From: Doryteuthis pealeii
Taxonomy: Eukaryota; Mollusca; Cephalopoda; Myopsida; Loliginidae
Direction of reading: 5' to 3'
Length of the DNA stretch: 64,000 nt
Assembly: GCA_023376005.1 (NCBI GenBank)
Contig: CM042156.1
Span: 45,835,361-45,899,360, forward strand
Shown piece after piece: positions 30,266 through 43,058 of the stretch; position 1 is the stretch's first letter, and every line of letters begins with the position of its first letter. Below the pieces are notes generated by a model, which saw only the letters and a program-made list of their open reading frames with translations, searched no databases and was not told the origin of the DNA. Made by a program: the position numbers and the translations under genes.

Positions 30266-31099
30266 TTTGTCTAAGACATGTCTAGTTGATACAATATAAT
30301 ATGATAGCAATATATAATATAAAAATGATTTTTAACAGGTTATAAGTTATATAAATAAATAGATATATTTATTTATCTATTTATTTGGCTGTGAATCGGT
30401 TCCTAATTTTGTTTTATTTTTATATCACTTTTGAATAAAATTTCTAGTTATAACATCATTTTTCATCGTTTCCCCTTCTTTAAGTAGTATATGTAGATAC
30501 TGCTATATTATTATGAAAGTATATATTCTAAATATAGTTTTTAAAAAAGAGAGTGAAATATCTGCAATGGTACATATATGCATCACTACATACATCAATA
30601 ATATACATAGTGATACATATGTGTACCAATACATAATATGGGTTAATACTTTCACAGAGGGAAATGTTGATTGTTTTGTTGACAATAAACAGTGGCGATT
30701 GGGCAATTAGGTGCGTGGAAGATTTTTTTTTTGGGGGGGGGATGAATAAATTTTGGAAAGTGAGAAATTGTGACGAATATTTTGAAATAGTATTATTAAG
30801 ATTTTTCAGACTGTTATCCTCATCTTTATTGTTATATACACAACGTTTCCGCCGATATTCCCTCCGGTTTCCTCAGAATTCGGGAACATTCTTGTCAAAC
30901 TCATGTCGTCATCGCGAGTCTTCACATAACTTCGAACTGAACCCTTTATTCAATCCACCAGGGTAGACTGTTCTTATTTTTGTTAACCATGAACGGGTAC
31001 AAGTGTTAAGCTATATTAAGTATTCTATATTATTATCGCCCGTAGTTGGGATTGAACCTTAGATGATTGTCACTTAGAAATGTATTAACCCAACCCTTA
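30266..31099. other. AT-rich interval without recognised gene
   Basis: Short frames on both strands mirror each other and repeat at 54660-55460 in the other arm. No domain recognised. Confidence 0.4.
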
Positions 31100-31718
31100 T
31101 CTCTTATTATAATGGAGATTGTGTTTTTGTCAGTAACCGAAACTATATTACTACTCAAGTCACAATTCCCTTTGTATTTACATCACATTCTCCATGATTT
31201 TATTTTTATTTAAACCTCAATTATTAATAAAATTGTTTTACATTATTAATACTGTTGGCCATATATACATACTAATAACATGTAATTGTATTCATATATA
31301 CATATACATATACATATATATATCATATATTTGCATATTGATATTAAAAATTTGATTTTGATAAATATGTGCTTAATATTATTGATTTCTAATTATTTTG
31401 TTTTATCTTAATGAATATGAGCAAATTATATCGGGGATGAATCTTAAAAGAAATTCATTAACAAGAAGGAATAACAGTAATTTTATTCTTTACTTCCTAT
31501 TTTAACTAAATAGTTAAATTATGAAAATTTAGCAATGAAAGACGGGAGTGATGGAAGAGTAAGTTTCAGTTGTTCTATTTTTTTTATTATACCCCACTCT
31601 GTTTCAAATCTTTTTATCTGCATTCTTATTTAGTTTCGTTAGCCTTTCTAATTTAATATAATATTTTATTACATCAAAACTTAAATACTTGAACCCGAAG
31701 GGTACATATATTTGTTAG
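31100..31718 (+). mobile_element. Helitron family 1 copy (619 bp)
   Basis: Starts TC after A (ccttA|TCTCTTATT) and ends TTAG before T, with the hairpin accc/gggt at about 31693-31703. It is homologous along its length to 27846-28484 and present in both C arms (53957-54589). Confidence 0.7.
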
Positions 31719-32003
31719 TCTAAATAATACAAATTATCTAAAAAATTCAGACTAATAATTTTGAAATAGAATGTAAATCTCGTCATGGTCGAAGGGAGAA
31801 TATTACATTATCTGATGATTCTTGAACCGTTTATTTTCGGGAAATTAGAATTGATAGTTTTTGGACAATTGAGAGAATTTAGCAATTATAATTTGGTCCA
31901 CGGAACAATAGATTAAAATTCTAAGGATGAGAGCAGCTGCTGATCATTGCTTTTTCTAAGAGGCTGATATTCACCGTATCAGTTTTAATTTGTTGTTCTT
32001 TTA

Positions 32004-32267
32004 TTGGCCACTATGTGCGGCTTAGAACGGAAGTATCTGCCCATAATATTCCCGCCAATTTCTGTTTCAAACATGGCGTTAATTTCCGACTGTTTGTTTG
32101 TGCATCCCGACACGCCAATAAAAGATGGTAGCAATGATAATGACGCTGATAGTAATGGAGTGGGGGAGAACGATGTTTGTTGTCGAGTTGCGGTCGATGG
32201 TGCTAATAGGATTGGGACGAGAGTTACCTTCTCGGGCAGTACAATAGCGAGACAATTGATGGCCTAA
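32004..32267 (+). other. Conserved 88-codon frame of unknown nature
   Basis: Encodes CLFVHPDTPIKDGSNDNDADS... then GENDVCCRVAVDGAN. The corresponding frame in the other arm (53402-53686, minus) keeps this core but is extended and frame-shifted at both ends. The region is GC-richer than its surroundings. It may be a diverged exon, UTR or transposon piece; I cannot name it. Confidence 0.3.
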
Positions 32268-32499
32268 TTAACTGATGGAGTGGGTATAGAAAAGGGAATG
32301 GGCCGAAATAAAAAGGCAAAGAGCGTGAACTTTAGAGCGAGAAAAGAAACATTAGACAGTGCCATGGTTCTTGGATGTAAGGCGTCCAATGCGAAATGGG
32401 AATAAAATTATTTTTTAAGGTGAAGGCCGATTGACATATGTTCTGATTCTAGCCTGATTTTCTAGTTTCTACTATTTCATGGTTCTTTGTTTTATGAGA

Positions 32500-32875
32500 A
32501 TATCAACCTTCGTGGGTTATTTAATGCCAAAACTAATACTTGTGAGGAACAGTAGTGGTACTGTTTAACCCATAGCCAGAGGATGAGGGGCTCAGACTTT
32601 TCCAATGGTATTTTCTTTACTGCACACATTCAAGCTTTGTTACTCATGCACTGAGTTGTTGAGGGCGGTATCGAACCCGGAACCTTGTGGTTCCTATGTG
32701 GGATTCTCAACCGACTGAGCTAATTTTTAAATCATAGTTGGGTGATCGAGGGGGTTCATACCTTTTCCAAGGATATAGTCCGAAAGTGAATGTGATAGTG
32801 CGACTGGAGTTTGAACTCTCTTACTACGATGTCCAGCAGTCTAGCACATTAGCCACTACACCACCTCCTTCTAAG
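32500..32875 (-). mobile_element. Two nested/tandem tRNA-derived SINEs
   Basis: On the minus strand the first head is gtggctaatgtgctagactg with gagttcaaactcc-like B-box (near 32810-32870). The second head is tagctcagtcggttgagaatc with ggttcgataccg-like B-box (near 32665-32725), followed by the shared distal part. The counterpart at 52805-53165 is on plus. Confidence 0.75.
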
Positions 32876-33289
32876 TAATTATCTTATCTTTTTTTAACAT
32901 TCTGGTTTTAACTGCATATTGACCTCTGAACACAGTGTCATTTGACATTTGAGCCCCTTGATACCATCTAACATCTGACCTCACCAATTTAAATAACTGA
33001 ACTCAGTTAAAGGGATTTAGGGCCATTTCCGTTCATTTCTGTTTTTGTAAAATTCTAAATTTCTCTTGTCCCGATCGGATCTTTAACGAACATCACTTTG
33101 CTAGCACACTATAAAGAGAACTATCAAAATTCATGATGCTGTTTACTTCAATCGATCTATACGTTAAGATGTGATATTTGCTCAAAGGGTAAATATTTTA
33201 AAAATAATATACATTTTCAAGTATTTGAATGTGTGCGTGTGTTCGACTGTATACATGCATACATAGCAACAACATAATCTTTACAGGTC

Positions 33290-33545
33290 GCTGCCGTCCC
33301 TCACAATCCTATAACCCCTCCAACCAAAACCATTCCTCTCATAAGCCCTCAAATTGACTCATCAAATTCCGCTGCAAATTCAACAAAGTTTGATGCAATA
33401 TAACATAGGAAAGACGTCCTTCCCACTGGATCGGATGTGATCAGATGATAAAAATTTGATGCTTAGCACCACCATATGGTCTCTTTAGACCAGAAGCTGA
33501 CTTACAAACTTTGTAACAGATTGCACAAGACACATTGTTTGTTCC
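33290..33545 (-). pseudogene. Two C2H2 zinc-finger remnant
   Basis: On the minus strand CAICYKVCKSASGLKR fits C-x2-C-x12-H up to the histidine, which is lost here. A second finger is broken. The better copy is at 52126-52375. Fingers of this kind occur at the ends of some retroelement proteins and in host factors; the origin is undecided. Confidence 0.45.
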
Positions 33546-33794
33546 TGAAAGTGTGCATGAATTTTTATTCATATATGCAGGCATACGTGTATACGTACAG
33601 TCTACACACATCATACAGAGATACAAATTGATAGATAGATAGATAATGATCGACATAGATTTGAGTAGGTATTCGACCTTTGCGAATTATGATATTAACG
33701 AGAAAAAAATAATATGAATAAAGAGCAGGATATAATAATCTGAAAATAGTAAGAAGATATACATGAATAGTGAGAGATATGCAAAGTCAGATCT

Positions 33795-33834
<40 letters not shown>

Positions 33835-34160
33835 AAGAAAGAAAAAAAAGTAAGAAGAAAAGAAAGGACGAAAGAAACAGAATCTAGTAAATAGATAGAT
33901 AGAGAATATGTGAATATATTAGAATTGATAAATGTAAAATAGGGACACATATAGACAGACACACAGGGCAGAAAGGCAGGTAGGATAGATACATTATATA
34001 GATACATATACTATATATGGATAGATAGATAGATAGATACGATATGAAGCCGACATAGATAGATGTTTGTCGTCGATTTCTCCTAATTTTACGCACGTCT
34101 AAGATTTTACGATAATGTTATTATCAAACATGCATTTTGTGTGGTGTGTGTGTGTGTGTG
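33546..34160. repeat. GATA-rich and GT microsatellite region
   Basis: GATA arrays at 33796-33833 and around 34019-34040, AAGA-rich sequence between, and a GT array (34143-34160) that ends inverted repeat C. Open frames are translations of these arrays. Confidence 0.85.
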
Positions 34161-34179
34161 TGGAGATCACACATGCCAA

Positions 34180-34600
34180 TATATATATATATAACTATAT
34201 ATATTATATATATATTATCATAAAGATGCACGTAACTAACCTACTCGAGTTTCACCAATAATGTATTTCAGGGTTAAATGCCACTGGATTCATCAAGATA
34301 TGAATTAATTGCAGTCGATTTCACGTGTGTATTTTCGGCGATAAACGGTTGATTTATAGGATCTGCGGTCCAAAGAACGCTGATTTGAAATTCAAGAAAT
34401 ATTCAAAATGAGCGGAATTTGCACATTTTTCTCAAGGATCAAAATATAAAACTTGTTAGATAATCTGCTTGTGCTATGTTTAAATGGCTATTAGGTGCAA
34501 CAATGATGAGGATTGTCTATATATGTAAGAGTCTGCGTAGTGACTTAAATGTGGTTTTTTATTAATATATGTCACTAAGTTACTTTTACTTTTATTAAAA
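34180..34600. mobile_element. Degenerate relative of the 18334 hairpin element
   Basis: Follows a TA array (34180-34220). It shares ctaacctactcgagtttca and cagggtta with the 18349 ribozyme region. Arm pairing (gtaactaac with ctaagttac) is weak. Confidence 0.55.
34237..34276 (-). ncRNA. Degenerate hammerhead
   Basis: On the minus strand stem I UAACC with GGUUA, GAAA, the palindromic stem III ACUC/GAGU and U16.1-A17 are kept, but the core CUGANGA reads CUGAAAU. Probably inactive. Confidence 0.45.
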
Positions 34601-34609
34601 CCGCTAGAT

Positions 34610-35560
34610 ATGTGTTATGGTTGTATACTATACATGGAGGTGATTTTGTTAACATATCACTGTCTATCAATTTGTGAAAATGCATCAAGCTAACCATCGT
34701 GTGCCAATTTTGCACCAGTAAGGTCATTTTTACACACACACACACCACCCAACACACACAGCACATAATATGATCACTATATATATATATATAATATAAA
34801 TGGTGGCTTACCGGTGATATGGGCACGAATCGTTTGGAGGTGCACAAGATCCAGGGCGGTTAAGTCCGGATAAAACAATATCAAAAGTGCCTCATGATAC
34901 AAAGTTAAGAGCAAATTTATTGAAGAAATGGATACAATAGATATTACTCGAAGTTTCCATTCGTTAGATGTAGGTTTTCTATTTTTGTATCGCCATTTCT
35001 TCAATATATATATAATATATAATATTATATTATAGTATGATAAGGAACATACAATACATACGTATAAACCATAATATATATTATTATTATGATATTTATA
35101 TAACTTAGATAATATGGAGGATACTCGAACATTACAGTACATACATATCGTATAGGCCATATATTATATTATATATAATATAATATATGTAATATATAAT
35201 GTTACATGTCCGAAAGTAATACACTACATTAATGCATCGCATGCATGGTGTTATACACTCAATAGTGAACACGCAAAAGTTGACGAGGAATTTATGTATA
35301 GATGCTGCACTTGCATAACAAATAACTGAAACAAGAAAGACGGAAATGAAGGAAAAACGAAGAGACCGAAGAAAAGTCTGGCGGGGGGAGAAGGGGTATC
35401 AGATGTGGGCAAAAACGATAAAAGAAGGAAGAAATGAAGTTGAACAAAAGATAAGAAAACCGAGAAGAAAGATAACGGTTTTTCGTATAGAAAAATAATC
35501 GGAAGAAGAACCGAAAAAAAAAAAGAAAAGAGAGAGTAAATGATAGAAAGTTTAGTTTGG
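34610..35560. other. AT-rich interval without recognised gene
   Basis: Contains short AC and TA stretches. Open frames are AT-driven. The sequence is unique within the window. Confidence 0.4.
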
Positions 35561-35566
35561 AGGTCT

Positions 35567-35640
35567 GGTTATTTTACGGCATATCAACCATCGGTGGTTC
35601 ATTTAACGCCAAAACTAAAGTTTTTGGAGTTCATAGTCGC
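35567..35640 (-). mobile_element. SINE distal fragment
   Basis: The words catatcaaccatcggtgg and tcatttaacgccaaaac match the distal part of the SINE family at 32500. Confidence 0.45.
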
Positions 35641-36535
35641 ATAGTTTGGTGAGACAAACAAATGTATATACGTGTATAGGATTTATGAACTATTGTTCAA
35701 TTTACTCATACTTTTAGATACATATCTCACTTCTTTTAGGAATATGTTTAATAAACTCGGACTGGTTCTTTATTTCGTGAAAAGTTTTTTTCAATTAACT
35801 TGCTTGGTATATTTTGTTCACAGCTAGATGCAAAGCTATACACTCTAGCAGGTTATGTGTCTTTTCACTGTTAGATGATCTCTTCTTGAACATTAAGTGC
35901 ATATTGGGGGATTCTGTGCCTGTAGGTGTTGGCTTAATGTGAAGGCGGGTCAGCACAACACTGTTCTCAATGACCCATTACCAACAATTGCTAAAACAGA
36001 ATATACGCATGATTACCAAAAATAAAGAAATAATCTTTGTTGGTCTCGAAGCACTTGGTATATCCGTTTGGAAATGACCAAGAACAGAATTCCAGAAGCG
36101 AAGAAAAGCTAATTGAAACGATACAATAAGCAAAAATAAAAAAAAATACCATATATTGATTATCAAAAACAGTTGTGAAAGAGAATTGTCCATTTAAAAA
36201 AATGGCAAAAAATCATTGGAATACACTCATTAATTAACAAACTACAAAACATCAAACCTATCTTGGGAGAATGGAACTGTAAAAATACAACAAATAGAAG
36301 AGGACAAGAGAAGAAGACAGAAGACCAAGAAATCCATTGTAGTAAATGTGGATATTCATGAAAAAAAAGAAGAAGAGGAACGAGGAGTAAGATGAAGAAA
36401 AAAAATAGAAAATAAAGTAATAAAGAATTGAAAATAAAAAAAACAAAACAAGAATAAGAAGCATATCCAAAAAAAAAGACAAGAAATGCGTTGCAAAGGT
36501 TGAAGAATGACATGAACGAAGAAAATGAAAAATAG
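35641..36535. other. Interval without recognised gene
   Basis: Purine-rich from about 36280 to 36530; the phenylalanine/leucine-rich minus-strand frames are shadows of that bias. Confidence 0.4.
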
Positions 36536-36539
36536 ATTA

Positions 36540-36705
36540 CTCATTAACACCATAACTGGTGAATGAGGAGGGTTTCATACCTTTCCCAAGGTTTTAGCCT
36601 GGAAGATAACCATTAAAAAGCACAACTGGATTTCGAACATCACCTTTGACGGCACGGGCAATGGTCGCAGTCAAGCACGTCAGCCACTTACACTAAGGAC
36701 TTCAC
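36540..36705 (-). mobile_element. tRNA-derived SINE
   Basis: On the minus strand the head has agtggctgacgtgcttgac and the B-box-like gttcgaaatcc, then the shared body words. Confidence 0.6.
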
Positions 36706-36879
36706 TCTGTATACATGCAGTGAAGCACTTATGTCATTATATAAGTATATAAATTGTGAACTTTATGTTTATGTGGCGTAGTATCACGTGAACCGAATGC
36801 AGTTCAAGGTAGTGGTACATTCCCAGCTGTGATTGGAGTATCGTGGTAGTTAGTGCGTTGACACGTTGAGCATTGTTTC

Positions 36880-37290
36880 ACCGCATGTGTGATTTGAAAG
36901 CAGCACAGATTAGTGCAACATAGTCTGATTCAAAGAGATTATACTCTAGGAGCTGCGAACTTGGGCAAGAAAACAACCGGAAAACAATTTACTGAACAAA
37001 TATGGAAGGTGCAGTTGATTCACAGTAATCGTGTGGGCTGGAGAAATTTTGCTCAGGCTGAAAAATCTCGACACTCAGAGCCTAAAACTGTAGATTTCGA
37101 AGTCGTGCTCAAAGCCATAAGAACAAAACCGGCAAGTAGCGTTGGGAGATGTATCAGGTAATGCTTGGTAATCCTCAGCAGTCCAGTGTGGTTCGTCACC
37201 TTCACGTATTGCGCACAAGCATGCCGGAGCTGCTGAATTGTACGTCACGTTAGCTTGAAAATATTGCAAAACTTCGCCCCGAATGATTCT
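36880..37290 (+). pseudogene. Mariner-like transposase remnant (DNA-binding region)
   Basis: The frame gives SEPKTVDFEVVLKAIRTKPASS and, after a frameshift near 37158, LGNPQQSSVVRHLHVL. The spacing resembles the linker and second helix-turn-helix of mariner transposases (value, residue, pattern 'e.L...i..nP..s.r.l...lg...stv.rhLh.l'). It lacks the catalytic DDE/D part. The opposing 109-residue minus frame (37075-37404) has no recognisable domain. Family assignment is from memory of the pattern. Confidence 0.4.
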
Positions 37291-37404
37291 CCATGGCGTA
37301 GTGGAGAACGTAGTAACGTTCACTTTCAAAGTAATTCTTCTGGAGAAGCTGTGAACAAAAAAATACTCCTTTGGCATTAAATTAGGTTTGTTAGTTTCAA
37401 TCAT

Positions 37405-38270
37405 GGGTGTAATAGATAAAAAAATATACCGACGTATTAAAAATCGATGTTTTAAAGATAAACTTGAAAAAAAATAAATGAATACTCACAAGAATGAATA
37501 AAAGCAAAATGTTTCAGTATAAATAATTCACTAGGGGTTGATATGCCAGTAAAATCTAATCTCCAGCCAACTCAACCAATATTTCAGCATTTAAGTAATC
37601 TACTGCAGATGTAAAAGTTTATTCAAATTTAAGTCAAATTCTTGCGATCAGATTGTAACGTGCATCTATGTGTTAATTAGATGTTTTAAAAGAAAAGAAA
37701 TTGAGTATTGAAAATGCGTAAGTTTGAAAAAAATTGAATACCCAAAAAGGAGAATAAAACAGAATGTCCTTTCAGTATAAAATAACCCAGTAAGGTTGAC
37801 ATGCCTGTAAAATCCAACGCAACACACACACACAACACACACACACACACCACACACGCCTCAACTTTAGTTCTGAATCTAAGTCTCGTATATCATTAAT
37901 CATCTTTTCCGTTTGGAAATCTTCACTCTTAATTGAAAAAGACAGAAAAATGTGTGAGAAGTGCGAAGCCGCCAAGAAACCCAATGACGTCATTCGATGA
38001 AATGACCGGAAGCGGAGGAAACCTTTTAATCCTTTTTTTTTTTCTTTTTTTTTAATCCTTTTTTGTTTTTTCTTATTTTTTTATTCATCAGATAGATTTG
38101 GTTGAAAGAAGTGAGTAACGACTGTCTAATCATTCTCTGAAAATCAAATGTCACTTCAATGGAGAGGCAAGTGATTGCATTTTGAAATGAGGCAAAAAAT
38201 AGTTAGATTATTACAGATGTTATTAATTTGTCACTTTTTGTGTATAATTGTCTCTGGTACGTCTTTGCAC
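37405..38270. other. Interval without recognised gene
   Basis: AT-rich with a CA array at about 37822-37858 and T-rich sequence at 38030-38090. Two similar words (agtataaata / tgatatgccagtaaaatc) suggest a small diverged duplication around 37500-37820. Confidence 0.4.
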
Positions 38271-38311
38271 ATGATCAGCTGGGTCTGTGCCTGTGTGTAA
38301 CATATGTCTCA

Positions 38312-38437
38312 CACACTCGCTCTCAACAGGGCCACGGGAGCCAGGGTCCCATGAACATTACTGAGCGTACACCACAAACAAATACCGAAATATGGGGGTC
38401 CACCGGTGAAAGATTGTAGTGGTCCATAGAGCAATTC
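38312..38437 (+). mobile_element. hAT-like end fragment, decayed
   Basis: Same element as 56245-56366, ending gtggtccatagagcaattc just before the MITE. The terminal CAGTGGTTCTCAAC is altered here. Confidence 0.5.
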
Positions 38438-38664
38438 GGACCATTATTAGGCTACGCCTTTTTTTGATCTCAATGATTAAAGAAAGAGTGTTTTTCACTT
38501 TACACTGTCAATATCCGTTGTTTGTTAGGGGTAAGGGTTAGGGGATAGTTTTAGATAATTTTAAAAATCTGTTAAAAACAACCGAATATGTGACGGTGTA
38601 ATGAAGAAATATGTCCCTTTCTTACCGAGATAACAAAAAGTGGTGCCCTAAGGTTATATGGTCC
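38438..38664. mobile_element. Palindromic MITE, copy 3 (diverged)
   Basis: Starts ggaccattat and ends ttatatggtcc, with the shared centre ggggtaagggttagggg. More indels than the other copies. Confidence 0.75.
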
Positions 38665-38915
38665 TAAGCAATCTTAATCTTCAGAGCAATCGTTATTGTA
38701 ACCATGGACTCAGGTGTTTACAATACCTGTGTTGCTTAAGTGGTTACGAAATAAGTATTAAATAGGGTCATCCCTGCTTAACTCAGTGATCTATTTGGGA
38801 ACGCGGTGCTTTCAAGTGTGACTTAGCCGTCATAATCAGCTCTGTACGAACACTTGAATCATCTAGAGAAGACTTATCAGGCGGTGGCCGAAATAGGATG
38901 GAATGACGATAGAGA
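38665..38915. other. Interval without recognised gene
   Basis: No repeat or coding feature recognised. Confidence 0.4.
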
Positions 38916-38918
38916 GAC

Positions 38919-38955
<37 letters not shown>

Positions 38956-39115
38956 AGAGAGAAGAGAGAGAGATAGTAAGAGAGAGAGAGAAGGAGAAGA
39001 GAGAGAGAAAGAGAGAGAGAAGAGAGAAGGAGAGAGAGAGAAAGAGAGAGAGAGAGAGTAGATACGAAGAGACGAGAGAAAGAGAGTAGAGAGAGAGAGA
39101 GAGGAGAAAAGTGGA
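38916..39115. repeat. (GA)n microsatellite, interrupted
   Basis: About 200 bp of GA-rich repeats; the serine/leucine frames on the minus strand are its translation. Confidence 0.97.
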
Positions 39116-40340
39116 AAAGCAAGTTGTGTAGAGCATCGGAAAAGTTTTAAGGATGAATCAGATAATGCCAGATGGCATTATTTTTATACTGTCGGAAGTG
39201 TCACGTGTGAACTGGGAGACGAGGAAGGAGTGCGGATGAGAACGCAGAGGGTCTGGTACGATGTTTCGTTGAACAGAGTAGAGGCAGTGGGAATTATGTG
39301 CTGCAATAGTGGTTTAATGTCTATATTGTTTATCAAATAATATTTTTCTTATTTGGCGTAAATAAATTTGTAAACTTTACGTAAATGGTCTAATGTTAGT
39401 GGACTTATTAATACTATAAGCGTATCTGAAGCTCGCTCGTGCCTTTAATTTTAGTTTCTCAACACAAAAGCAAAAAAAAAAAAAAAAAAGAGCTCGTGAA
39501 CTTGGAAATCTGCGTTAAGTTTGGGGGCATTCGTAAGTAAGGTACCAACTGTATTTCGCATGTGATCTGTAAAAAAAACAGAACATTGACCACAGCTAGC
39601 ATATAAAAACCTTTTTTTTAAATTCTTTAGAAGGAAAGTTCATTCCATCGTATTATAGACGATCAAAAAGAAAATATCGAAGTAATCATATTCCCCAATA
39701 ACGGTCAAAAGACAAAATATCGAGAGTACTAAAATCCAGTAAAATAAAGATAACACTATCATAAATGATAAAACTATATATATAAAAACTATATATATTA
39801 TTGAATATAAAAACTAACATATATAAAAAACAAATATAAAACTAACAATATATATACAATATATAAATACTAACAATTATAAAATTGACAAACATATCGA
39901 AATACCAAAATACTCATCTCGGTGAAAGGCAATTACACCTTTGCAGGTTTGAAAAAAAAAAGATGGAAAAAGAAAAAAATGGTATAAGATTTTTTTTCTA
40001 TTTGTCCCATAATATATATACTAATATATATATATATACATATATATTATACTATATATATATATAATATAATATGTATATATATATTGTCTTCATATAG
40101 TTCCCGCTTTGATGCATTTTTATAGACTACATTGAATCGGGAATCTCTTGTCATAATGCATTCCCAAACAAAAAAAAAATAATATGAAACCATTAAACAA
40201 AAAAAGGAAAAGAAAAACTTCTCTCACCCTCCCGAAAATAAAACAACCTAAATCCATTTTTTTTTTCGAAAGAGGCCAATCAATTTTTTTTTACATTTAA
40301 TGCAAAAGCTGTTATGTGATTTGATGGAAAATGTTTTAAA
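39116..40340. other. AT-rich interval without recognised gene
   Basis: Poly-A at about 39470-39489, imperfect TATA-rich sequence at 39770-40090 with repeated aaaactaacaata words. No gene. Confidence 0.4.
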
Positions 40341-40346
40341 AAATAG

Positions 40347-40391
40347 CACACACACACACACACAACAACACAACACACACACACACGACAC

Positions 40392-40423
<32 letters not shown>

Positions 40424-40497
40424 CAGAGAGAGAGAGAGGAGAGAGATCACACATACACATACATACAATCACACACATCACCAAACACACACACACT
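40347..40497. repeat. CA/GA mosaic microsatellite
   Basis: CA array, GA array, then CA-rich sequence again. Confidence 0.9.
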
Positions 40498-40579
40498 ATT
40501 TTGCGAAATTTCTACATACAAAAGGAATAGATTTTGTACGACCTCTCCATATATCTTTGTTTTACTATAAAGTTTTGCG

Positions 40580-40612
40580 AAGTGGGGTGCGTGGTGTAAT
40601 GGTTATTTGCAT
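40580..40612 (+). mobile_element. Truncated SINE head
   Basis: gtgcgtggtgtaatggtta is a good A-box of the same kind as 26620-26640; no B-box follows. Confidence 0.4.
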
Positions 40613-41339
40613 TATCGATTTACATTAACTTGCAAACAGATTATTTGACGCCTAGATTCATTGTTAAGTGTGGTAACAGCTATCAACCAATCTAGCTTGA
40701 AAATATTTGACATATTCCAATTAAGCAAAAAGAAGGAAGAAAGAAAAAAGAAGCTCTCTATGAAAAATTAAAGGCACTAAAATGGCGACAGATCATGAAT
40801 CTGTATCTGTACTGTATCTGAAATAGCCGTACCATCTGAACTCTGCCCAGACTCCATTTTAGCCTGGGTTAAATTTTTCAACTTTAGTTGTCAAATTCCT
40901 AGCATAAAATTTGCGTGCGCCATTACTGAAATGAACTTAATTGTTATTTAGATACACATTTATGCAATTTTTGTGTTAACAGCATGCAGTTTGTATTGTT
41001 TTCGAAAACAAATTTCTAAGATTTGTTTATTTCGCCGGAGACTTTCAACTAGCTACCGCTTGTTTTCAAAGTGAAGAGTCAAGGGGGGTTACTTTACATT
41101 GCCTTTATTTGCTAGGCAATTTTTGACAACTAAAGGTGAAAATACCTTGGCCCTGTCATTTTATTCATCTAAGTTTTTCGTACTATCCTGGACATGGATC
41201 AACCTAGCGCAGTCGTGTTTATTGATTTCCGAAGGACGTGAGTTCCTTCTAAGGCAGGCAATAATCAGTTTTTGTTTTTGCTCCGAAACCGAACTACTAC
41301 AGACATCATTAAAATTTTAACGCATCGCAAATCATTATA
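40613..41339. other. Interval without recognised gene
   Basis: AT-rich; one 73-codon frame at 41099-41320 has no recognisable domain. Confidence 0.4.
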
Positions 41340-42075
41340 ACTAAAAGTGGTTATGGTTAAGACTTTTTTTTATAGCATTTTTGGATTTCTGGGCCGAATG
41401 CTTTTGTAAATCAATTCTTAGGAGTACGGAACGCTCTGGAAACTCATTTTTACAGAAGAAATAATAGACTTACAAAAGTTCGCCATTTTTCTGCGACCCT
41501 TCAACAAATTTGGAGAGCTAAAATCTGACATAACTGCCGCAACTTTTGGAATTGTGAAAGCTCAATAATTTTGGGTTGGTTAACTTTTAAGCATGTCCAA
41601 ACTGAACAAGAATTTTAAAAAATTGAAAGTGCAAAATTTTAACAATTTTTTGCAAAACGTTGTAGTTGCGGTTCTGAGAAAATAATCAAACCATCCTTTT
41701 GGTAGCAACAATGTTCAATATATGTGAAATAATAATATAATTTTGTCTCAGATGCCAGTGCCTACATGGAGATATTGATATTGCCTAGAAAAATCAAGAA
41801 TCATTCAATAACTTAAAAATTGGTTGACTTTAAGCCTTTTGATAGCATTTTTGATTCTTTGGGCTAAAATACTTCTATAAACCAATTTTTTAGTATTTCT
41901 TTGTAGGGAAGCTCTTATAATCATTTACAGGCAAAAATAGATTACAAAAAGTCGCATTGTTCTTCGCGACACCCCCCGCCCTATCAAAATTTTGGAGAGC
42001 TAAAAATCGACATAAACTCTGCCCAATTTTCGAAATTGAACCGCTCAAATTTTGGGATTGTTCTTAACTCACACA
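41340..42075 (+). repeat. Tandem duplication, period about 470 bp
   Basis: About 41365-41595 and 41835-42070 share tagcatttttg, ttctgggc, aaatcaattctt, tttggagagctaaaa and tttggaattg words in the same order, so two diverged direct units. Confidence 0.6.
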
Positions 42076-42179
42076 CCTGGAGAAAACTTTTCGGAAAAAT
42101 TGAACGGTGGTGTGGTGGTGGTGGGGAGATCAATGGCCTGAATGATTTTGACATGGAATTAACCCGCCTAAATTTTAGT

Positions 42180-42994
42180 CCCATACTGTGGAGGATTAAT
42201 GAGTAAACACTGAAAAGAAGGAAGGAGAATTGAGAAGTAGGAGAAGGAAAAGAAAAACAAGGAGAAGAAAAAAAAACGGAAAAACTAAAAAGAGGAGAAG
42301 AGCAGAATGGGGATGAGAAAAGAAAAAAGAAAAACAGAAAAAAGAGGAGAATATACTGGAATATTGTTTGGAAGGAAGACAGTCAGTGTCCGGGCAAAGG
42401 TTTAGTTGTTTAATTATCAAGACAGACTTGGCAAACTCTCACCGCTTGAACGATTGGCGCTTTACATCTTCTTGACTCACAATCTACTGCTAGATTGATA
42501 TAAGTAAATCTGAAGAATTAGCTTCTTGAGTAAAAGAAAGAGGAAGGAATCGTTGAAAATTTGGGTGAAAGAGAAGAAAGGAGAAGGAAATAGAGGGGAG
42601 AAGAGGATAAACACTGAAAGGAAGAAGGAGAAAAGAATAAGGATGAGAAAGAAAGAAAAAGAAAAAGAGAAAGAGAAAGAAGAAAGGATAATCTATCTAT
42701 CTATACATATATATAAGCGCAGTTGTGTGTATGTATGTATGTCCAAAGGAAACCTCACGAAAATAAACAATTAACGACAAAGTAAATATATATACACATT
42801 CACTCTCGCGCAGAGCTTGCTTTTTGAGCAAAAATAAGGAAGATTTTATTTATATTTGGGAAAAAAATTCCTGACGGCCCACCAGGCCTTTTTACGTGGA
42901 GATTTTTATGGGCATCCCCCCAGCGAGGATCCAATTTGTAATAAATGGATCTGCGAGACTAACTTTTACCTCACTCCCCACTCGCACCCAGGCT

Positions 42995-43058
<64 letters not shown>

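Larger units (their letters stand above)
20439..34160 (+). repeat. Inverted repeat C, left arm (about 13.7 kb)
   Basis: The whole interval reappears in reverse complement at 51568-64000, starting from acgtgtactcaaataaac at 20439 (complement at the last bases of the window) and ending in a GT array near 34160 (complement CA array near 51567). The arms share order and content but differ by insertions of hundreds of bases at 21150-21785, 26313-26760 and 27846-28484. Confidence 0.92.

Noticed and set aside
37075..37404. 109-codon minus-strand frame
   Set aside because: No domain recognised; the plus strand of the same DNA better resembles a mariner remnant.
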